Positions 43,894 to 55,422 of a DNA stretch of 64,000 bases are shown here, in pieces. A model generated the notes under the pieces. It saw only the letters and a program-made list of their open reading frames with translations. It had not been told where the DNA came from and searched no databases. The stretch's first letter is position 1. Each line of letters opens with the position of its first letter. Source of the stretch: Lolium rigidum (lineage: Eukaryota; Streptophyta; Magnoliopsida; Poales; Poaceae); assembly GCF_022539505.1 (NCBI RefSeq), contig NC_061510.1:40263047-40327046 (forward strand). The letters run 5' to 3'. A program made the position numbers and the translations under genes.

Positions 43894-45084
43894 CTCCAAG
43901 GATCGCGAGACTTTCCAACGCACCTCGATGTGCTTGTGCCATGGGCCCATTGGGTATCGGCTAGTGATTGATCAAATAGGTCTGCGAGGTTAGTTGTTGC
44001 TCCTTCGACAGTTTTCGGACTGAGCATGCCTGCGGTGTCCATGTTCATAAAGGAGTTGGACAAGTTTGAAATAATCTCCCTTGCATCATCTTCTGAAAGT
44101 CGAGGCATCCACGGTCGATATCTTCCTGAACCTTGATTGCTACGGGATGCACTTCCATGTGATGCTCTACGCCTCTCATTGGACGGATCGAGCTGCGTGT
44201 CGGCGTCTATTAAGACCTGCTTGCTCGTTTGAAAATCGCACTCGATTCCTTTCCAAGATAGTATGATATGCATTAAGGGTCCCCGCCGAAGCTCCGAAGG
44301 GATTCGAGTATTATTGGTTATAGCGGCACGAGCAATTTCCCACTCTTCCTCGGTGATAGTGTAGTCACTATTATCATTACTAGCGCTATTCTCAATGTTG
44401 CGATGCCTATGATCGGCGCGCGGGGTGTGTTCTCCTTCTTCTCCGTCAACTTGGTTGAGGATAGCGTAGATTTGATGATGCGCCACTCTCCAGGTGGCTG
44501 CCCTGGCGATACTGTCGATACTTCCTCATCCGAAGAATAATTGGCACTACAGACGAACGGCGTGTCATCTGAACCCAGTCCATGCCTGGTGTGCAGTTGA
44601 GACAATAGTATGATGTTAGATTGGATGATGCAGAGTCATCAGATCCAATGTCATAGATGATGTCGAACGGCGCGGAGTCGATGATGGCGAAGACGTTGGT
44701 GTTGATGCCGATAGCGTAGCCGATAGACCAACCGAAACCGGAGTCGATGTGGTTGATCCTGCTGCTGATGACGATGGAGCCCTTGTCACGCTGGGGGTGA
44801 GCGGATCAGGTAGCCGAAGGATGCCCTCGGCGTTGATGAAGTAGTGGACGCTTCCGAACGCCATATCCAGCCCGCCTTGTAGATCCGAAAAGATCGGACG
44901 AGACGAGTCGTTGTGTGGAGTAAACTCGAAGGAACCAAATCGAATTGAGTTCCCGGAGCTTGGTGATGAAGGGACCGATGACAACATCGGCGATGCTGAT
45001 GGAGTCGCGGACGATATAACTGAAGCTACCGATGACGAGCCTTGCGCTGACAGGCTTCGCACAGACAGCGCCAATTGACGAGGG
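43894..45084 (-). pseudogene. Gag of element D, N-terminal third, and primer region
   Basis: Two minus-strand frames (45152-44616 and 44486-43890) are joined by a frameshift near 44610. The first is S/P/T-rich with an LQGGLDMAFG block. The second begins near MAHHQIYAILNQVDG and includes TEEEWEIARAAITNN, an arginine/serine region and SEDDAREIISNLSNSFMNMD. It stops near 43890, at the boundary with element C. The sequence just inside the LTR reads TTGGCGCTGTCTGTG on the element strand (45059-45073), the likely primer site; I cannot name the tRNA. The ORF overlaps the LTR end, so the exact start is unsure. Confidence 0.65.
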
Positions 45085-45633
45085 TGCTCCTCGGTAATGC
45101 CCACCTTTAGGGGTTTAGGGTTGATGGAATCCTGCAGGCTGACATGAGACATCGGATACCAAACAGACAGGGAGAGAGATTTACCTAGGTTCGGGCCCTC
45201 GATGAGGTAAAAGTACCCTTACTTCCTGCTTGTCTGATCTTGATTTATCGAATATATTGGGTTACAATAGGGTAGTCGAAGACTATGAGTATGATCTCAT
45301 CGAGAGGCTAAGATTCTAATGACCTAGCTCTAGACTTGCGATGAATCTATCTGTTGTTATTGTGTCCCTCGGTAGACCCTCTCCTGGCCCTTATATTGTA
45401 GGCCAGGTCTCAAGAGTTCTATCCAGGTACGACTAGGTTACAAAGAGTTCTACTTCTAATCCTTCCTTGTATAGCGTCTTCTTGCCTTGTCCATCAAGAA
45501 TCCTACTTCGGGTGAGTCTCCTTTTCTATAACCTACGTATTGGCCCACCTTGGTCGGTGGATGATCTTCATGGGCCCCTGGTTGGGCCATAGGAGGTAGC
45601 ATAATGCCCGTTACCCGAAGGGTAATGCCCACA
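45085..45633 (-). repeat. Element D, 5' LTR
   Basis: Begins TGCTCCTCGG and ends GGTAATGCCCACA, 549 bp, pairing with 27583-28129. It is followed by TAAAT, which does not match the left flank. Confidence 0.9.
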
Positions 45634-45972
45634 TAAATCAATTTTTTTTTGAAAATCTTCTGTTGCTCAGATCGAAAAGTGTTCAACTAACTAAAGTTAG
45701 ATAATAACCTCGGGGCATATGTTCAAAAATTGTAGCTCGAAATTACGTTCTAGTCTGGAATACGAAATTTTATGATGACATCACAAAATCTGATTCAGGA
45801 CATCAACCTCCCCAAATCTTAGTTTTTCGCTATTAGAGGCTATTCTTGGCACAAAAATGAAATAAAAATGATAAGGAGAGGTTCTTACAGAGGTAACAGC
45901 TTCCAAGACTCAACATCAACGAAAAATTACAGAAATAAAACAATGGTTTGTTTTCCATAAGCGTTTTTTTCT

Positions 45973-46780
45973 TTAATGCCTTTCAGCTAGGCACGGTAAT
46001 TTGAGAAGATGCTCACATAAGAAATATGAATTGAAGTAAAAGAGAGCATCAAGAAGCAAATATAAAACAAATTTAAGTCTAACCCACTTCCTATGCATAG
46101 GAATCTTGTACACAAATAAATTCACAAAGAACAAAGTGACAAGCATAGGAAGATAAAACAAGAGCAACTTCAAAACTTTTAGCATATAGAGAGGTATTTT
46201 AGTAACATGAAAACTTGTACAACCATATTTTCCTCTCTCATAATAACTTTCAGTAGTATCATGAATAAACTCAACAATATTACTATCGCATAAAACATTC
46301 TTATCATGAGCCACATGCATAAAATAATTATTACTCCCCACATAAGCATAGTCATTCTTATTAATTGTAGTGGGAGCAAATTCAAAAAAAATAGCTATCA
46401 TTATTATTCTCATCACCATAATCATCAAATATAGGAGGCATATTGTAATCATAATTAATTTTATCCTCAATAGTAGGTGGACTAAAAATAACATAATCAT
46501 CATTGTAATCATCATATATTGGAGGCATAGTATCATCATAGCAAATTTCCTCCTCAAAATCTGGGGACCAAAAAAGATCATTTTCATAAAAACTAGCTTC
46601 CCCAGGCTTTGACTTTTCCATACCATTAGCAATAATGGTGTTCAAAGAATTCATACTAATAACATTGCTACCAGCATGCAAGTAAAGTTCCATAGGTTTT
46701 TTAATTTTCTCTTCAAACACCTCATGTCCTAACTCAAGATAAATACTATAAAGCTCTCTAATTTTGTTGTTGTTTTCCAT
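45973..46780 (-). pseudogene. Element E short Gag-terminus/hydrophobic ORF (one frameshift)
   Basis: Starts MENNNKIRELYSIYLELGHE at 46780 and has KIKKPMELYLHAGSN and the acidic YDDYNDD region. It then changes frame at a run of eight A (about 46384-46391) and continues EFAPTTINKNDYAYVGSNNY, ESYYERGKYGC, a hydrophobic LKLLLFYLPMLVTLFFVNLF, the bridge YKIPMHRKWVRLK and a second hydrophobic tail. Apart from the A-run frameshift it is complete, so it resembles the intact version in element G. Confidence 0.72.
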
Positions 46781-46911
46781 TAAGCCTAACTAGTGAAAAT
46801 AAAACAAGAAACAAAAAGATATAATTGCAGAATCTAAAGGAAATAACTTCGAGCACTCACCAGCAACTAAAAGAATTAGTAGCCAGAGGATGTGAGTACC
46901 CTTTTACCTTA

Positions 46912-46932
46912 CCTCCCCGGCAATGGCGCCAG
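46912..46932 (-). other. Primer binding site of element E
   Basis: Plus strand CTCCCCGGCAATGGCGCCAG differs from the tRNA-Asp 3' end by one base and lies about 10 bases from the LTR. Confidence 0.7.
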
Positions 46933-46941
46933 AAAAGAGCT

Positions 46942-48358
46942 TGATGTCTATGCACGCTTTTATTCTTGTAGACAGTATTGGGCCTCCAAGTGCGGAGGTT
47001 TCTAGAACGAGCAACAAGTTTCCCTTAAGTGGATCACCCAAGATTTATCGAACTCAGGGAGGTAGAGGTCAAAGATATCCCTTTCAAGCAACCCTGCAAT
47101 TACGACACAAGAAGTCTCTTGTGTCCCCAACACACCCAATACACTTGTCAGGTGTATATATGCACTAGTTCGGCGAAGAGATAGTGAAATACAAGTAATA
47201 TGGATGATTGTAAGTAGTATATTGCAATCTGAAATAAAAATGGCAGCAAGCAAACATGTAGCAAAACTGGTTGTAAACGGTGTTTCAATGCTTGGAAACA
47301 AGGCCTAGGGATCATACTTTCACTAGTGGAGACTCTCAACAGTGATATCATAATTGAATACATAGATATTATCAATTCACTATGCTACTCTGAACCACTC
47401 TCCGATTTGATAACAAACACAAATTCATTGCGTTGGTCTACATAAGCATTCCTTAAAGTTCGCATTCCCAATCTATGGACACCCCATGCTGTCACTTTCG
47501 AGCATACAAAGATGATACAAACTAGACATCACAATTCATAAGTATTTATGTAAATTAAGCTTAAGAAACAAACACGGTGTGCACACTCGTCACCTTCACA
47601 CCGTTGGACAAGGTGTCCTTGGAGATCACATGATAAAACCACTTGAGTAGCACAATAGTTAAAGAATAACATCTACTTATTCAACTAGATTACAAAGCTC
47701 ATGATCACATAAAGATCACACATGGAGAGATAGATAGACCACATAGCTACCTGTAAAACCCCCAGCCTCGGGGGAGAACTACTCACTCCTCATCACGGGA
47801 GTCAGCAATGGTAATGAAGATGGCGGTGGAGTCGATGGAGATGGCTCCGGGGGCAATTCCCCGTCCCGGCAGGGTGCCGGAACAGAGACTTCTGTCCCCG
47901 AATCTTGTCTTTGGCGATGGCTGAGCTACAGAACTTTTCGTGGACGGAGGCTTGTTTATTTAGGGTTCACGCGTCGGGAGGCTTCTTATAGGCAGAAGGG
48001 CGAGGTAGGTGGAGGCTAGAGGGCCCCAAACCACCCCTAGGCGCGGCCGGGCCTCGGGCCGCGCCAAGGCCTGGTCTGGCCGCCCTGTGGCACCTCTTCG
48101 TCCCCCTTCTGGACTTCGTCTTTGTTACGGAAAATAAGATTTTTGGCTTTTGTTTCTTCCAATTCCGAGAATATTTTATGTACAACTTTTCTAAAATACA
48201 AAACAGCAGAAAACAGGGAACTGACACTTTGGCATCTTGTCAATAGGTTAGTGCCGAAAAATGTATAGAAGTGCAACGAAATGTAAACAAAACATATAGC
48301 AATTGGTGTAAAACAAGCATGGATCATCAAAAATTATAGATACGTTTGCAACGTATCA
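46942..48358 (-). repeat. Element E, 5' LTR
   Basis: TGATGTCTATGCACG to GCAACGTATCA, 1417 bp. Related to the A, C and G LTRs over its U5 side but more diverged in the GC-rich middle. Confidence 0.85.
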
Positions 48359-49260
48359 CTACCCGACTTAGTACTACTGGTAGGCAACTTAGGCGTAATG
48401 GTGTGAAGCAACAATTTACTATCGGCAAATGCAACCTATCTTCTCCAACGTCCAACTTTGCTCTATCTAGTACAACCCAGTTGGTAAATGGATGCAATTT
48501 AATAAAAAAGAAACAACTTGCTACAATTAGTTTTTAAGTTGCAGCCATAACCCTACTAAGTTGCATTGGGGTATACAACTTGACAAATGAGATATGCAAC
48601 TTAGCACTAGGAGTATACAACTTAGCATTAGGCGTATACAACTTAGCAATAATATCAACTAATTATTCTCTCACTTGCAGTTGATGGTGTTCTTTTTGTT
48701 GCAACCATGACCCCACTCGATCAACTGCATTTTGTGCATGTTATAATTGCTCCACCGTCTAAAAATAAGTTATTGTCACTCTAGTGTAGGGTGTGCAACT
48801 TAGCGCTAGTGGGTATACAACTTAGCAATAGTGTGTATTCAACTAAGCATATGTGTGAATCCACAATTCACTGATTACAAACACGCAAATGTGTGAGTGA
48901 ACAACCTGGTGTTGCGATCCACAACACAAGGTGCAACGCGAGCTACAAGAAGCTGAAGAGGATATATCTTTGAGACCACCAGTGCTCAACCGTCCGTGGA
49001 GCCAGGCTGAACAATGCTTTACAAACGTTTCTAAGCAACTTGATTTATGAGATAAAATCAACAAATCAAGTTGCATTATTGCACATGAAAAAGGAAAAAA
49101 TCAAACAAAAAGGGTACCAATCCATATCCATGTATACTCCATGAAAAACAGAAATGCAACTCCATTCCGTTCCATCTAAAACTAAGTTGGACCATGAATA
49201 CAACTATGCAAAATCTAAAAAAAACAACTTAACTATGTGTGAAGTAAATTTTGCTATATC
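48359..49260. repeat. CAACTTAG-rich stretch, right
   Basis: CAACTTAG or close variants recur, most regularly as three units of about 21 bp at 48597-48650 (TACAACTTAGCA...), with more near 48387, 48796, 48818 and 48840. The beginning (CGACTTAGTACTACTGGTAG) matches the end of the left stretch at 19202-19226. A poly-A-rich, unassigned part follows to 49260. Confidence 0.6.
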
Positions 49261-49795
49261 AGTTCAGCGGTTCAAAGAACCATGTTGGTAGAGAACAAAC
49301 GGTAACAAACTAACAATCATGGGTAAGCCTGTTGTCTCAAAGCGTCCACTAGCACAAACATTTGGCACAAACACATGAAACTACAGTTGGAATGCTAAAA
49401 AAAAAATCATGCCATTGGATCATGTAGAGTTGAAATCACTCCGTCAGATAGCAACAGTGTGATTTCCCCAAATGCACACATCGTTTTAAAGAAGAAAAAA
49501 ACCTTTGACATCAAATTAATCTCAAGCTTCAAACATTTGCTGAAAATGTACATCACAAAGTGCAACAGGTGCAAAAGAATACTTGGACTAAGTTAAGTAG
49601 AAGCGCAAGAATACCTTAAATGGCAGAGTGCATGTTTGCATGTTTTAAACAGGAGTAGGATGCAACATATGTCTCCACACCTAGAACGACATTTATGTTC
49701 AGTAGAGCTGTCACATATAATCTCAGTTGGATCTACAGTACAAAATACAAGCTACCACCACGAATTGAACTGCATTGTTTCCCATGGTCACTTAC
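49261..49795. other. Unassigned sequence, no gene seen
   Basis: AT-rich, no motif. It could hold introns or the 3' part of the fragment at 49796-50402, since a splice donor points into it. Confidence 0.35.
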
Positions 49796-50402
49796 CAGCC
49801 CTGCAGGAAGGATCAACACAATCTGGGGGAGTCCCTCATTGACGATGAGAACCCTGAGAGGCATAGACGGCACAGCATCATCTGAACCTGGAACCAGGTA
49901 CATCGGCATCACCGGTAGGAAGACCAGCTTGTGGGCGGCGACGTGCTGCTCCGCATCTGCATCTCCACCAGGACCTTGTCGCTGCAGCTGTTCGCCACAG
50001 ACTTGAGCAGGTTTACCACATCTTGCAGGTCAACCTCGTCAACTTCGCTTTCGCCACCGCGAAATAGTACGTCCGGGGCTTCTCATCCTGATGCACACCC
50101 AAATCACCACCATCGATCGTCTCAAAATCGAGCGCCGCGCCCGCGCGGGACACCACGATCTCCGTGCCCGCGTTGGGGCAGCCAACCTCTGCCACGCCGG
50201 TGGAGGCGAGTAACGGAAGGAGGGGGCAGGGAGGGCGCTGGGGAGAGGAACGCAGGGAGGGCGGCGCGCGCGGCGACAACCTCGGGGAATCCCGCGACTG
50301 GGAGCACCGCCGGGAAGTCCCGTGGCGGGTCGAAGGCTTGGACCTAGACGGCAAACCGCTCGGCCTCCCGTGTGGCGGCGGGTGGGGGTGGAGGGCGCGC
50401 AC
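49796..50402 (-). pseudogene. Decayed gene-like fragment with splice donor (unidentified)
   Basis: Codon-like, GC-rich minus-strand sequence. One frame reads VGCPNAGTEIVVSRAGAALD, FETIDGGDLGVHQDEKPRTY and YFAVAKAK. A shifted frame continues EVDEVDLQDVVNLLKSVANS and CSDKVLVEMQMR. A third reads AAHKLVFLPVMPMYLVPGSD and PSMPLRVLIVNEGLPQIVLI, ending LPAGL at a perfect donor GTAAGT (49790-49795). Two frameshifts thus break one ancestral exon. I do not recognise the protein. It may be a host gene fragment carried by a transposon or a dying gene. The GC-rich stretch 50210-50540 upstream would be its 5' end. Confidence 0.42.
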
Positions 50403-50623
50403 GAGCGGGGGTGGCGGCGCGGAGGTAGGGGTAGATGGCGGCGCTCGCCGGCGAGGGCGACGGCGCGGGAAAGGGGTAGAGGGCGGGGCTCACCGGCGGG
50501 GATGGCGGCGCTCGCCGGCTGAGGTGGTGGTGCACAGGATGCTATCGCTTTCTGTGGTTTGGTCCACACCGTTGTTCCTTTCTGTACAACAAAACGAGCC
50601 TCCAATTTCTGACCGGTAGTACA
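50403..50623. other. GC-rich sequence upstream of the gene-like fragment
   Basis: Long ORFs on both strands here come from GC bias (G/R-rich one way, P/A/R-rich the other). No conserved motif. Confidence 0.35.
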
Positions 50624-50818
50624 GAAATTGTCTGGTACCTAACGCATAGTTACAGAAGAAGGAAGTCGTCGGTAGAATGTAAAAGTAACATCAGAACTCT
50701 TGCAAATTTATCTACAATTACATTTGGTTTGATCTGAAGGAAACAAAAGAGATTCTACAAACTTTACATCAGCGTCTTCTTCCATGTTATGCGGAAAAGG
50801 CAGCAGGAATGTAGGTAA
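50624..50818 (+). repeat. Direct repeat R2 (195 bp)
   Basis: Second copy of 18415-18609, in the same orientation 32.2 kb away. Confidence 0.85.
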
Positions 50819-51611
50819 CTAGGTAGGAAGGCGCGGCTTGCCGCACGCAAGCAGATATGAATATCGATGAAAATATTTTGAAAGACACTAAAGCCAAGGT
50901 TGTGTATAAAAATGGAATTGTAATACAATGGGGGTTGGTTTTGTCACAATTGATAGGCGAAGATGTCAGGGCTACATAGGTAGAAGTATAAAGTATAGAA
51001 TAACATAAAACACGGCCCCTTCTGTCTTGTGCTCAGCATAATCTAAGTCAAAAATCCATGTTATCACCCTCTTTGCAACCGATATGTGTGTTTGTTTTCA
51101 GGTCACCAAAAGAAAATGATCCTCATATGAAGGTTAACAGTCAAATGGATTCTTGCAAGATTATATATTCATCTTCCTTATTACCGCATTGTATTGGTCA
51201 ATTTTGAGATGAAGAAGTAAAACATTTTGTAAGACAATAAAGCTAAGATTGTGTATAAAAAGTATTGATAAAAACTATGATGTATTTTTGTAAGATAACT
51301 GTGTAATAGACTAATAGGCCAGCTCATATCCAACATTCTTTAACATATCAAACCTATACTTTAAGTCATAAGTGAAGTACCCTAATCATGGGGTAAGATT
51401 GATAACCCACTCCAAAAATGTTTTGATAAAAACTATCTTCAGCGGAAACTAAAGCGATACAGAAGCATATTAGCAAATTCGAACAATGGCAGCAGAAAAC
51501 CACGACATAAAATGAGGTGATATCAAAGGAAGAAGAGTGCAGAAGCAACACACAAAGTCCTAGATCAATTGATAGGATGATTCAACAGAGATACTGAGAT
51601 GGACAATGAAG
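50819..51611. other. Unassigned low-copy sequence with a 50-bp degenerate direct repeat
   Basis: No gene. Segments 50871-50920 and 51221-51268 share ATTTTG.AAGACA.TAAAGC and TTGTGTATAAAAA, so a small duplication is present. Confidence 0.55.
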
Positions 51612-51711
51612 NNNNNNNNNNNNNNNNNNNNNNNNNNNNNNNNNNNNNNNNNNNNNNNNNNNNNNNNNNNNNNNNNNNNNNNNNNNNNNNNNNNNNNNNN
51701 NNNNNNNNNNN
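51612..51711. other. Assembly gap (100 N)
   Basis: Exactly 100 N. It must hide the rest of element F, the first 409 bp of the left LTR of G, and the rest of H, or else those parts are lost. Confidence 0.99.
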
Positions 51712-52301
51712 TATTTCTTTGGTTTAGGCACTTTAGAGACATACATAAACTTTTGCTCCTTTCCCACATAAGTTTTCTCTCTAAGCTCGTAAAGATGAAA
51801 AGGTTGAACCCAAAGTTCCCATAGCTTTTTCAAGTTCGCCAATCCTATTAATTTGATTATCATGGTCAACACAAGTTCCTAGGACACTAATTCTTTCATC
51901 AATTCCTCCTAAGGATTTATCAAGTTCATCAGTTTTATCGAGTAATATCTCCAACTTAGTTTCAACACTCGGAAAAATTTTCTCTATTGTTTCCAATTTT
52001 TTCATAACATCCTCAAGGGAGGTTTCAATTTTAGTTTCATTAACAGGTGGTGTTCCAAATAAACTCTCAATAATGCAGCTAGCTTCTAAAGCGGGAGCAC
52101 CTAGGAAGTTACCTCCCGCGAGACAATCAAGAACATATCTATTCCAGCTAGAGATACCAACATAAAAATTCCCGAGTAGAATAGTAGTGGAGTGTTTCTT
52201 AGTGCACCTATTATGGGCATCACTAATTCTATACCAAGCATCTTTTAAACATTCTCCCCTTGTTGCTTAAATGAACGAACTTCAACTTCGGGATTACTCA
52301 T
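51712..52301 (-). pseudogene. Gag-like coiled-coil ORF of element F, truncated and frameshifted
   Basis: Homologue of the 226-residue Gag of element B, starting at 52301. A missing C near 52258 (CCCC against CCCCC in B) shifts the frame. The coiled-coil part (MKKLETIEKIFPSVETKLEI, LDKSLGGIDERISVLGTCVD) is open in 52005-51781 and then shifts again near 51785 before KVPKPKK. The C-terminus is in the gap. Confidence 0.8.
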
Positions 52302-52555
52302 TTTAGCGGTAGTAAATAAAGCAAACTAGATAAAGTAAATGCAAGTAAACTAATTTTTTTGTGTTTTTGATATAGCAAACAAGATAGCAAATAAAGTAAA
52401 TCTAGCAACTAATTTTTTTGTGTTTTGATATAATGCAGCAAACAAAGTAGTAAATAAAATAAAGCAAGACAAAAACAAAGTAAAGAGATTGAGAAGTGGA
52501 GACTCCCCTTGCAGCGTGTCTTGATCTCCCGAGCAACGGCGCCGGAAAAAGAGCT

Positions 52556-54155
52556 TGATGGCGTGTATTTCACACGTTCGTTGGGCAACCCCAAGAGGAA
52601 GGTATGATGCGCACGGCGAGCAAGTTTTCCCTCGAGAAAGAAACCAAGGTTTATCGAACCGGGAGGAGCCAAGAAGCACGTTGAAGGTTGATGGCGGCGG
52701 GATGTAGTGCGGCGCAACACCGGAGATTCCGGCGCCAACGTGGAACCTGCACAACACAACCAAAGTACTTTGCCCCAACGAAACGGTGAGGTTGTCAATC
52801 TCACCGGCTTGCTGTAACAAAGGATTAACCATATTGTGTGGAAGATGATTGTTTGCGAGAGAAAACGAGTAAAACAAGTATTGCGACAGATTTGTATTTC
52901 AAGTATTAAAAGAATGGACCGGGGTCCACAGTTCACTAGAGGTGTCTCTCCCATAAGATAAAAGCATGTTGGGTGAACAAATTACGGTCGGGCAATTGAC
53001 AAATAGAGAGGGCATAACAATGCACATACATGACATGATAAGTATAGTGAGATTTAATTGGGCATTACGACAAAGTACATAGACCGCCATCCAACTGCAT
53101 CTATGCCTAAAAAGTCCACCTTCGAGGTTATCATCCGAACCCCTCCGGTATTAAGTTGCTAAACAACGGACAATTGCATTAAGTATGGTGCGTAATGTAA
53201 TCAACAACTACATCCTCGGACATAGCGCCAATGTTTTATCCCTAGTGGCAACAAGCACAACACAACCTTAGAACTTTCATCACTCGTCCCAGGTGTCAAT
53301 GCAGGCATGAACCCACTATCGAGCATAAGTACTCCCTCTTGGAGTTAAAAGTAAAAACTTGGCCAGAGCCTCTACTAGAAACGGAGAGCATGCAAGATCA
53401 TAAACAACACATGTATAATAACTTGATAATTAACATGACATGGTATTCTCTATCCATCGGATCCCGACAAACACAACATATAGAATTACGGATAGATGAT
53501 CTTGATCATGTTAGGCAGCTCACAAGATCCAACAATGAAGCACAATGAGGAGAAGACAACCATCTAGCTACTGCTATGGACCCATAGTCCGGGGGTGAAC
53601 TACTCACTCATCACTCCGGAGGCGACCATGGCGGTGTAGAGTCCTCCGGGAGATGAATCCCCTCTCCGACGGAGGTGCCGGAGGAGATCTCCGAATCCCC
53701 GAGATGGGATCGGCGGCGACGGCGTCTCGGTAAGGTTTTCCGTATCGTGGTTTTTCGCCTCGGGGTTTCGCGACGGAGGCTTTAAGTAGGCGGAAGGGCG
53801 AGTCGGGGGCTAACGAGGGGCCCACACTATAGGTCGGCGCGGCCGGGGCTTGGGCCGCGCCGCCCTATAGTCTCGGCCACCTCGTGGCCCCACTTCGTGT
53901 GTTCTTCGGTCTTCGGAAGCTCCGCGGAAAAATAGGGCCCCGGGTCTTCGTTTCGTCCAATTCCGAGAATATTTCGTTACTAGGATTTCGAAACCAAAAA
54001 CAGCGAGAAAACGAGAACCGGCACTTCGGCATCTTGTTAATAGGTTAGTTCCAGAAAATGCACGAATATGACATAAACTGTGCATAAAACATGTAGGTAT
54101 CATCAATAATATGGCATAGAACATAAGAAATTATCGATACGTCGGAGACGTATCA
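52556..54155 (-). repeat. Element F, 5' LTR
   Basis: 1600 bp, similar to the LTRs of B over the whole length but clearly more diverged than the B pair. A primer site with CCGAGCAACGGCGCC lies at 52529-52543. Confidence 0.88.
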
Positions 54156-55422
54156 ACTCTACACTCTTGTTGGATGATGAACACATTGCGTAGGATTACA
54201 CGAACCCTCAATGCCGGAGTTAACAAGCTCCACAATTCAATGTTCATATTTAAATAACCTTAGAGTGCATGAAAGATCAATAAGACTAAAACAAGTACTA
54301 ACATAGTATGCACACTGTCACCTTCACACTATGTAGGAGGAATAGATCACATTAATACCATCATAGCAATAGTTAACTTCATAATCTACAAGAGTTCATA
54401 ATCATAGCATACGCCAAGTACTAACACGGATGCACACACTGTCACCATTACACCGTGTAGGAGGAATAAAACTACTTTAATAACATTGCTAGAGTAGCAC
54501 ATAGATAAATTGTGATACAAACACATTGCAATCATAAAGAGATATAAATAAGCACTTCACTATGCCATTCATAACGGTGAATAAGTATTACGTGAAATAT
54601 AGCCTAAGAGACCCACACGGTGCACACACTTGTCACCTTTACACACGTGGGACAAGGAGTCTCCGGAGATCACATAAGTAAAACTCACTTGACTAGCATA
54701 ACGACATCTAGATTACAAGCATCATCATATGAATCTCAATCATGTAAGGCAGCTCATGAGATTATTGTATTGAAGCACATAGGAGAGAGATGAACCACAT
54801 AGCTACCGGTACAGCCCCGAGCCTCGATGGAGAACTACTCCCTCCTCATGGGAGCAGCAGCGGTGATGAAGATGGCGGTGGAGATGGCAGCGGTGTCGAT
54901 GGAGAAGCCTTCCGGGGCACTTCCCCGTTCCGGCGGCGTGCCGGAACAGAGACTCCTGTCCCCCAGATCTTGGCTTCGCGATGGCGGCGGCTCTGGAAGG
55001 TTTCTGTGGGTTTCGTTCTTCGTAATAGGGTTTTCGCGACGGAGGCTTTAAATAGGCGGAAGGGCAGCCTCGGAGGGCTGACGAGGGGCCCACACCACAG
55101 GGCGGCGCGGGCCCCCCTCTGGCCGCGCCGCCTTGTTGTCTGGCCACCTCGTGGCCCACTTCGTATGCTCTTCGGTCTTCTGGAAGGTTCGTGGCAAAAT
55201 AGGACCCTGGGACTTGATTTCGTCCAATTCCGAGAATATTTCGTTACTAGGATTTCTGAAACCAAAAACAGCAGAAAACAACAACTGGCACTTCGGCATC
55301 TTGTTAATAGGTTAGTTCCGGAAAATGCACGAATATGACATAAAGTGTGCATAAAACATGTAGGTATCATCAATAATATGGCATGGAACATAAGAAATTA
55401 TCGATACGTCGGAGACGTATCA
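54156..55422 (-). repeat. Element G, 3' LTR (outer 409 bp missing)
   Basis: Corresponds to 59312-60578 of the other LTR. It carries three blocks with CACACTGTCACC, CACACTGTCACC and CACACTTGTCACC, and the TATA-like CTTTAAATAGGC at 55044-55055. Confidence 0.88.

Larger units (their letters stand above)
27583..45633 (-). mobile_element. Tat-type Gypsy element D: gag-protease plus antisense gene, no RT, split by element C
   Basis: An LTR element on the minus strand with short LTRs of 547 and 549 bp. It is about 10 kb long once element C is removed. It carries gag and a protease on the minus strand and, between these and the 3' LTR, a multi-exon ORF on the opposite strand. That layout is characteristic of the Tat lineage (RIRE2, Grande and relatives). 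The polypurine tract (ACTCGGGGGCTACT on the element strand) is also Tat-like. RT, RNase H and integrase are absent, so it is non-autonomous. The flanks (TCAGG left, TAAAT right) do not match, so no target duplication is seen. Confidence 0.88.
45634..48358 (-). mobile_element. Gypsy element E: 5' half only (A/C/G family)
   Basis: The 5' LTR (46942-48358), a primer site and the hydrophobic-tail ORF are present. The interior stops at element D, and no 3' LTR exists on the other side of D or BARE. The missing half was therefore deleted or the region is misassembled. After the LTR comes CTACC, with no partner found. Confidence 0.85.
51712..54155 (-). mobile_element. Gypsy element F: 5' half (B subfamily), inserted in an LTR of G
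   Basis: 5' LTR at 52556-54155, primer region and gag fragment; the remainder is in the gap. The LTR opens TGATGGCGTG and closes GGAGACGTATCA. The next bases ACTCT (54156-54160) continue the LTR of G, which in the intact right LTR reads ACTCT at 59312-59316, so ACTCT is the expected target duplication. Confidence 0.85.

Noticed and set aside
48597..48650. CAACTTAG units as a CRISPR-like or satellite array
   Set aside because: Few, irregular and variable units in a plant nuclear context; too short to be a satellite.
50039..50605. 188-residue minus-strand ORF, proline/arginine-rich
   Set aside because: Low-complexity frame in GC-rich DNA; the overlapping shifted frame looks more like a protein.
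18415..50818. R1/R2 as LTRs of one giant element
   Set aside because: Only 195 bp, no TG...CA ends, no primer site or polypurine tract inside the edges, and no target duplication.
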